Below, piece after piece: positions 62,071-64,000 of a stretch of DNA of 64,000 nucleotides (within the stretch, counting starts at the first letter, position 1; the number at the start of each line of letters is the position of its first letter). The position numbers were made by a program, and so were the translations under genes. The notes below the pieces were generated by a model. It saw only the letters and a program-made list of their open reading frames with translations. It was not told the DNA's origin and made no database searches. This DNA is from Paenibacillus piscarius (lineage in GTDB: Bacteria; Bacillota; Bacilli; Paenibacillales; Paenibacillaceae): positions 23,506 through 87,505 of the forward strand of contig NZ_JAIEUI010000025.1 in NCBI RefSeq assembly GCF_022234545.1, read 5' to 3'.

Positions 62071-64000
62071 TTATTCCTGTACAATCGTGACTGCGTACTC
62101 CTGCGCCGTGAGATGATCCTCGGCCTTCACCGTGAGGCTCAGCTCTGTTTTGCTCTGCGCCAGCCTGATTTCACGCGGCAGCGCGTCCTCGATAAGAATT
62201 CCGTCCACATAGACCAGTGCATTCTTGTGTGCAGGGGTGACATTCATCTGCACGCGGTCAGCCGTGCGCGGCACGGTTAAGGTATAGGCGGTTACCCCGC
62301 CGCTGAAGGAGGTGGAGAGAGTACCTTCGCTGAAGGTAAGCTGGCTCAGCCGGGTGCTGTGATCATAGCCGGTCATCATGCGCAGCAAATCGAAGATCCC
62401 GTTCTCCCGCCCCGGAATCACGAACTTGACCGTAACTTCCGTCTTGCTGCCCACCGCTCCGGCGGAGATCAGATAACGGCGGCCATAAAAGCTGCGCGCC
62501 TGATCGGTATGCAGCGTCTCGCTGGCAATCTGCTCACCGTCCACATAAATCTCAATCTCCCTGCCATTGTTGCCTGAGAAGTAGGTAACCGAGAGGTAAT
62601 TGTCTGAACGCGGCGCAACCTTCATCCGGTAGCTGAACCAGCCGCCCTGCTCCGCCTTGCGGATATTGTAGCCGTCCCATGTCGCCACGGACGTATTCTC
62701 GCCCTCAATCCCATGCTCCAGCTCGTACTGGTCGTTGCCGACAGGCAGGCTGTCCAGCGTAGCGTCCTCCACGCGCTGCCGGAGCTTGCCCTGGAGAATA
62801 TGCTCCTGCAGCTCGGCCGAATCGGCCTCTACCAGCCGCCAGTAGATGCCGTACCGCTCCTCATGCTGCTTGTAATGAGGGGTAAAGACCAGATGGCCGT
62901 CTTCGTCCGTTCCCTGCAGGGCGAAGGCCAGCTCCTCCTGCGGAAGCCGCACGACACGGTCCGCGAGCTGCGCAAGCCAGGCCTCCGGGCTCTCATTCAC
63001 TGTGGTGATGAAATCCTTCACCAGCATGTTACGGGTCGGAACGCTAACCGCTACGCCTGTGGCCGACACGGACAGATCGTCCTGTCCCAGAGCGGCGCTC
63101 AGCACCACCGGGCCGTATTTGAAGGCAATGACCTGGCGGGCATCCGGCAGGTTGAAATACGTGAGCTTCATCGGCAGGCGGAGCTGGAGCGTGTCACCGT
63201 CTTCCCACACTTTGCGGATGACCAGATAATTCCCGTCCCCGGCGGCGTCCGCAGGCATCCCGTTCAGAAGCAGCTCCGGCGCACCGGCCAGCCAGTCCGG
63301 CAGACGGAGCCTCAGCGCCAGTGCTTCGGGCTGTGGCTGCTGTGTTTTTACCGTGAATTGGACCGTATCGCTATAAGGCAGGTTAGCCGACTGGGTCAAG
63401 AGCAGGCCGTGTGCCGTTGAATTCAGCGTGGAGCTTATATACTGATTGACCACAATGCTGGCGGCATTATGGAAGTACAGGCTGTCATTCAGCTTGGTGA
63501 AGCTCTCCATGCCGGTCCCGGTGCAGCACCAGAAGTGCTCGAACGGGGAGCTGTACACCTTGAAGTACCCTGTCGCCATCGGCTGAAAATACATCGTCAT
63601 CCCCGTATGCGGATGCTGCGACGACACAATCGCATTCAGGTACGTGTTCTCGTAGAAGTCGGCGTACCGCGCTTCCCCGGTGATTCGGAACAGCTCGCGG
63701 GTCAGCTTGAGCATATTGTAGGTGTTGCAGGTCTCCGCCGTGAAGTTGGACCGCTCCCGGTCCAGCATATCCGGGTCGCCGAAATGCTCCCACTCGCTGT
63801 TGCCGCCGGTAATGTAGCTGTGATGATAGACCACCATGTCCCAGAACTGCTTGGCCGCCTCCAGATAAAAGACTTCACTCTCCCCAAGCGTCCGGTAACG
63901 GTTCAGCGCACCGAGGAACTTCGGAATGGTCGTATTGGCATGTTTGCCTTTGAGGATATCCTTGCCCTCACGGACAGGCGCGAACAAGCTCAGCTCGTCG
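62071..64000 (-). CDS. GH127 beta-L-arabinofuranosidase-like protein, 5' end outside window
   Basis: Partial: the frame stays open to the right window edge, so the N-terminus is missing; over 640 residues are visible. GH127 (DUF1680) toroid with catalytic/zinc residues in TAETCNTYNMLKL (Glu and Cys) and HFWCCTGTGMESFTKL (adjacent Cys pair, the second set matching the nucleophile region of HypBA1). Beta domains follow, including a SDNYLSVTYFSGNNGREIEIYVDG segment and a C-terminal cadherin-like sandwich (YTLTVPRTADRVQMNVTPAH). Removes beta-L-arabinofuranose from glycans. Neighbour: AraC regulator. Confidence 0.9.
   Translation of the reverse strand, partial: DELSLFAPVREGKDILKGKHANTTIPKFLGALNRYRTLGESEVFYLEAAKQFWDMVVYHHSYITGGNSEWEHFGDPDMLDRERSNFTAETCNTYNMLKLTRELFRITGEARYADFYENTYLNAIVSSQHPHTGMTMYFQPMATGYFKVYSSPFEHFWCCTGTGMESFTKLNDSLYFHNAASIVVNQYISSTLNSTAHGLLLTQSANLPYSDTVQFTVKTQQPQPEALALRLRLPDWLAGAPELLLNGMPADAAGDGNYLVIRKVWEDGDTLQLRLPMKLTYFNLPDARQVIAFKYGPVVLSAALGQDDLSVSATGVAVSVPTRNMLVKDFITTVNESPEAWLAQLADRVVRLPQEELAFALQGTDEDGHLVFTPHYKQHEERYGIYWRLVEADSAELQEHILQGKLRQRVEDATLDSLPVGNDQYELEHGIEGENTSVATWDGYNIRKAEQGGWFSYRMKVAPRSDNYLSVTYFSGNNGREIEIYVDGEQIASETLHTDQARSFYGRRYLISAGAVGSKTEVTVKFVIPGRENGIFDLLRMMTGYDHSTRLSQLTFSEGTLSTSFSGGVTAYTLTVPRTADRVQMNVTPAHKNALVYVDGILIEDALPREIRLAQSKTELSLTVKAEDHLTAQEYAVTIVQE

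Overview
The window looks like a chromosomal segment of a Paenibacillus-type, spore-forming Firmicute of moderate to high GC. Supporting signs are the spoVAC-spoVAD-spoVAEB operon, the yqeG-yqeH-aroE-yhbY-nadD-yqeK-rsfS-yqeM housekeeping block, a PRD-type mannitol PTS system, strong AGGAGG ribosome sites with frequent TTG/GTG starts, and several sugar ABC importers that carry no ATPase gene of their own. Genus is inferred from gene content, not from a marker gene.

Layout. 1-459: end of a ~50 bp-period repeat array and an AT-rich leader. 460-6001: inositol catabolism genes iolC, iolA, iolD, iolE. 6921-15817: a membrane-anchored AraC-type regulator, a solute-binding lipoprotein, two permeases, a TIM-barrel isomerase/epimerase-like protein and an unassigned 578-residue protein, probably one carbohydrate locus. 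15960-18072: TetR regulator divergent from a lipoamide-dehydrogenase-type flavoprotein, with a promoter and palindromic operator between them. 18086-24391 (minus strand): a compact RiPP-like cluster with two radical SAM/SPASM enzymes, a 44-residue Cys-Cys peptide gene too short for routine gene calling, a B12-binding radical SAM enzyme and an MFS exporter. 24597-28706: Gly-rich small protein, AraC regulator, GH3 glycosidase. 28834-29695: guanidine-I (ykkC) riboswitch controlling paired SMR exporters. 29815-36263: aldo/keto reductase, then mtlA, mtlR, mtlF, mtlD with a cre-like site. 36351-39760: M42 peptidase, a small membrane ORF and the spoVA genes. 40060-44508: MoxR / DUF58 / transglutaminase triad. 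44607-50741: the yqe block, with a cvfB-like gene inserted before yqeM. 50741-51360: an inverted-repeat-bounded element followed by six 52 bp tandem repeats. 51457-57296: a 52-residue protein, an ArsR-type regulator, an ABC importer and GH43. 57460-60870: two ECF sigma factor modules, convergent. 61041-64000: AraC regulator and a GH127 beta-L-arabinofuranosidase cut by the window edge.

How it fits together. Much of the window serves uptake and breakdown of plant carbohydrates: inositol, mannitol, beta-glucosides and probably arabinose-containing glycans (GH43, GH127), each unit with its own regulator. Both ABC importer operons have a hairpin directly after the binding-protein gene, which would give more binding protein than permease.

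The most interesting system is the RiPP-like cluster. Its peptide has an adjacent Cys-Cys pair and lies between two radical SAM/SPASM genes that share a similar N-terminal domain, with a B12-radical SAM enzyme and an exporter downstream. I cannot match the peptide to a named RiPP class. The second point of interest is a family of ~50-52 bp intergenic repeats at three loci (possibly four), in which hairpin arms surround an A-rich GAAAAC loop.
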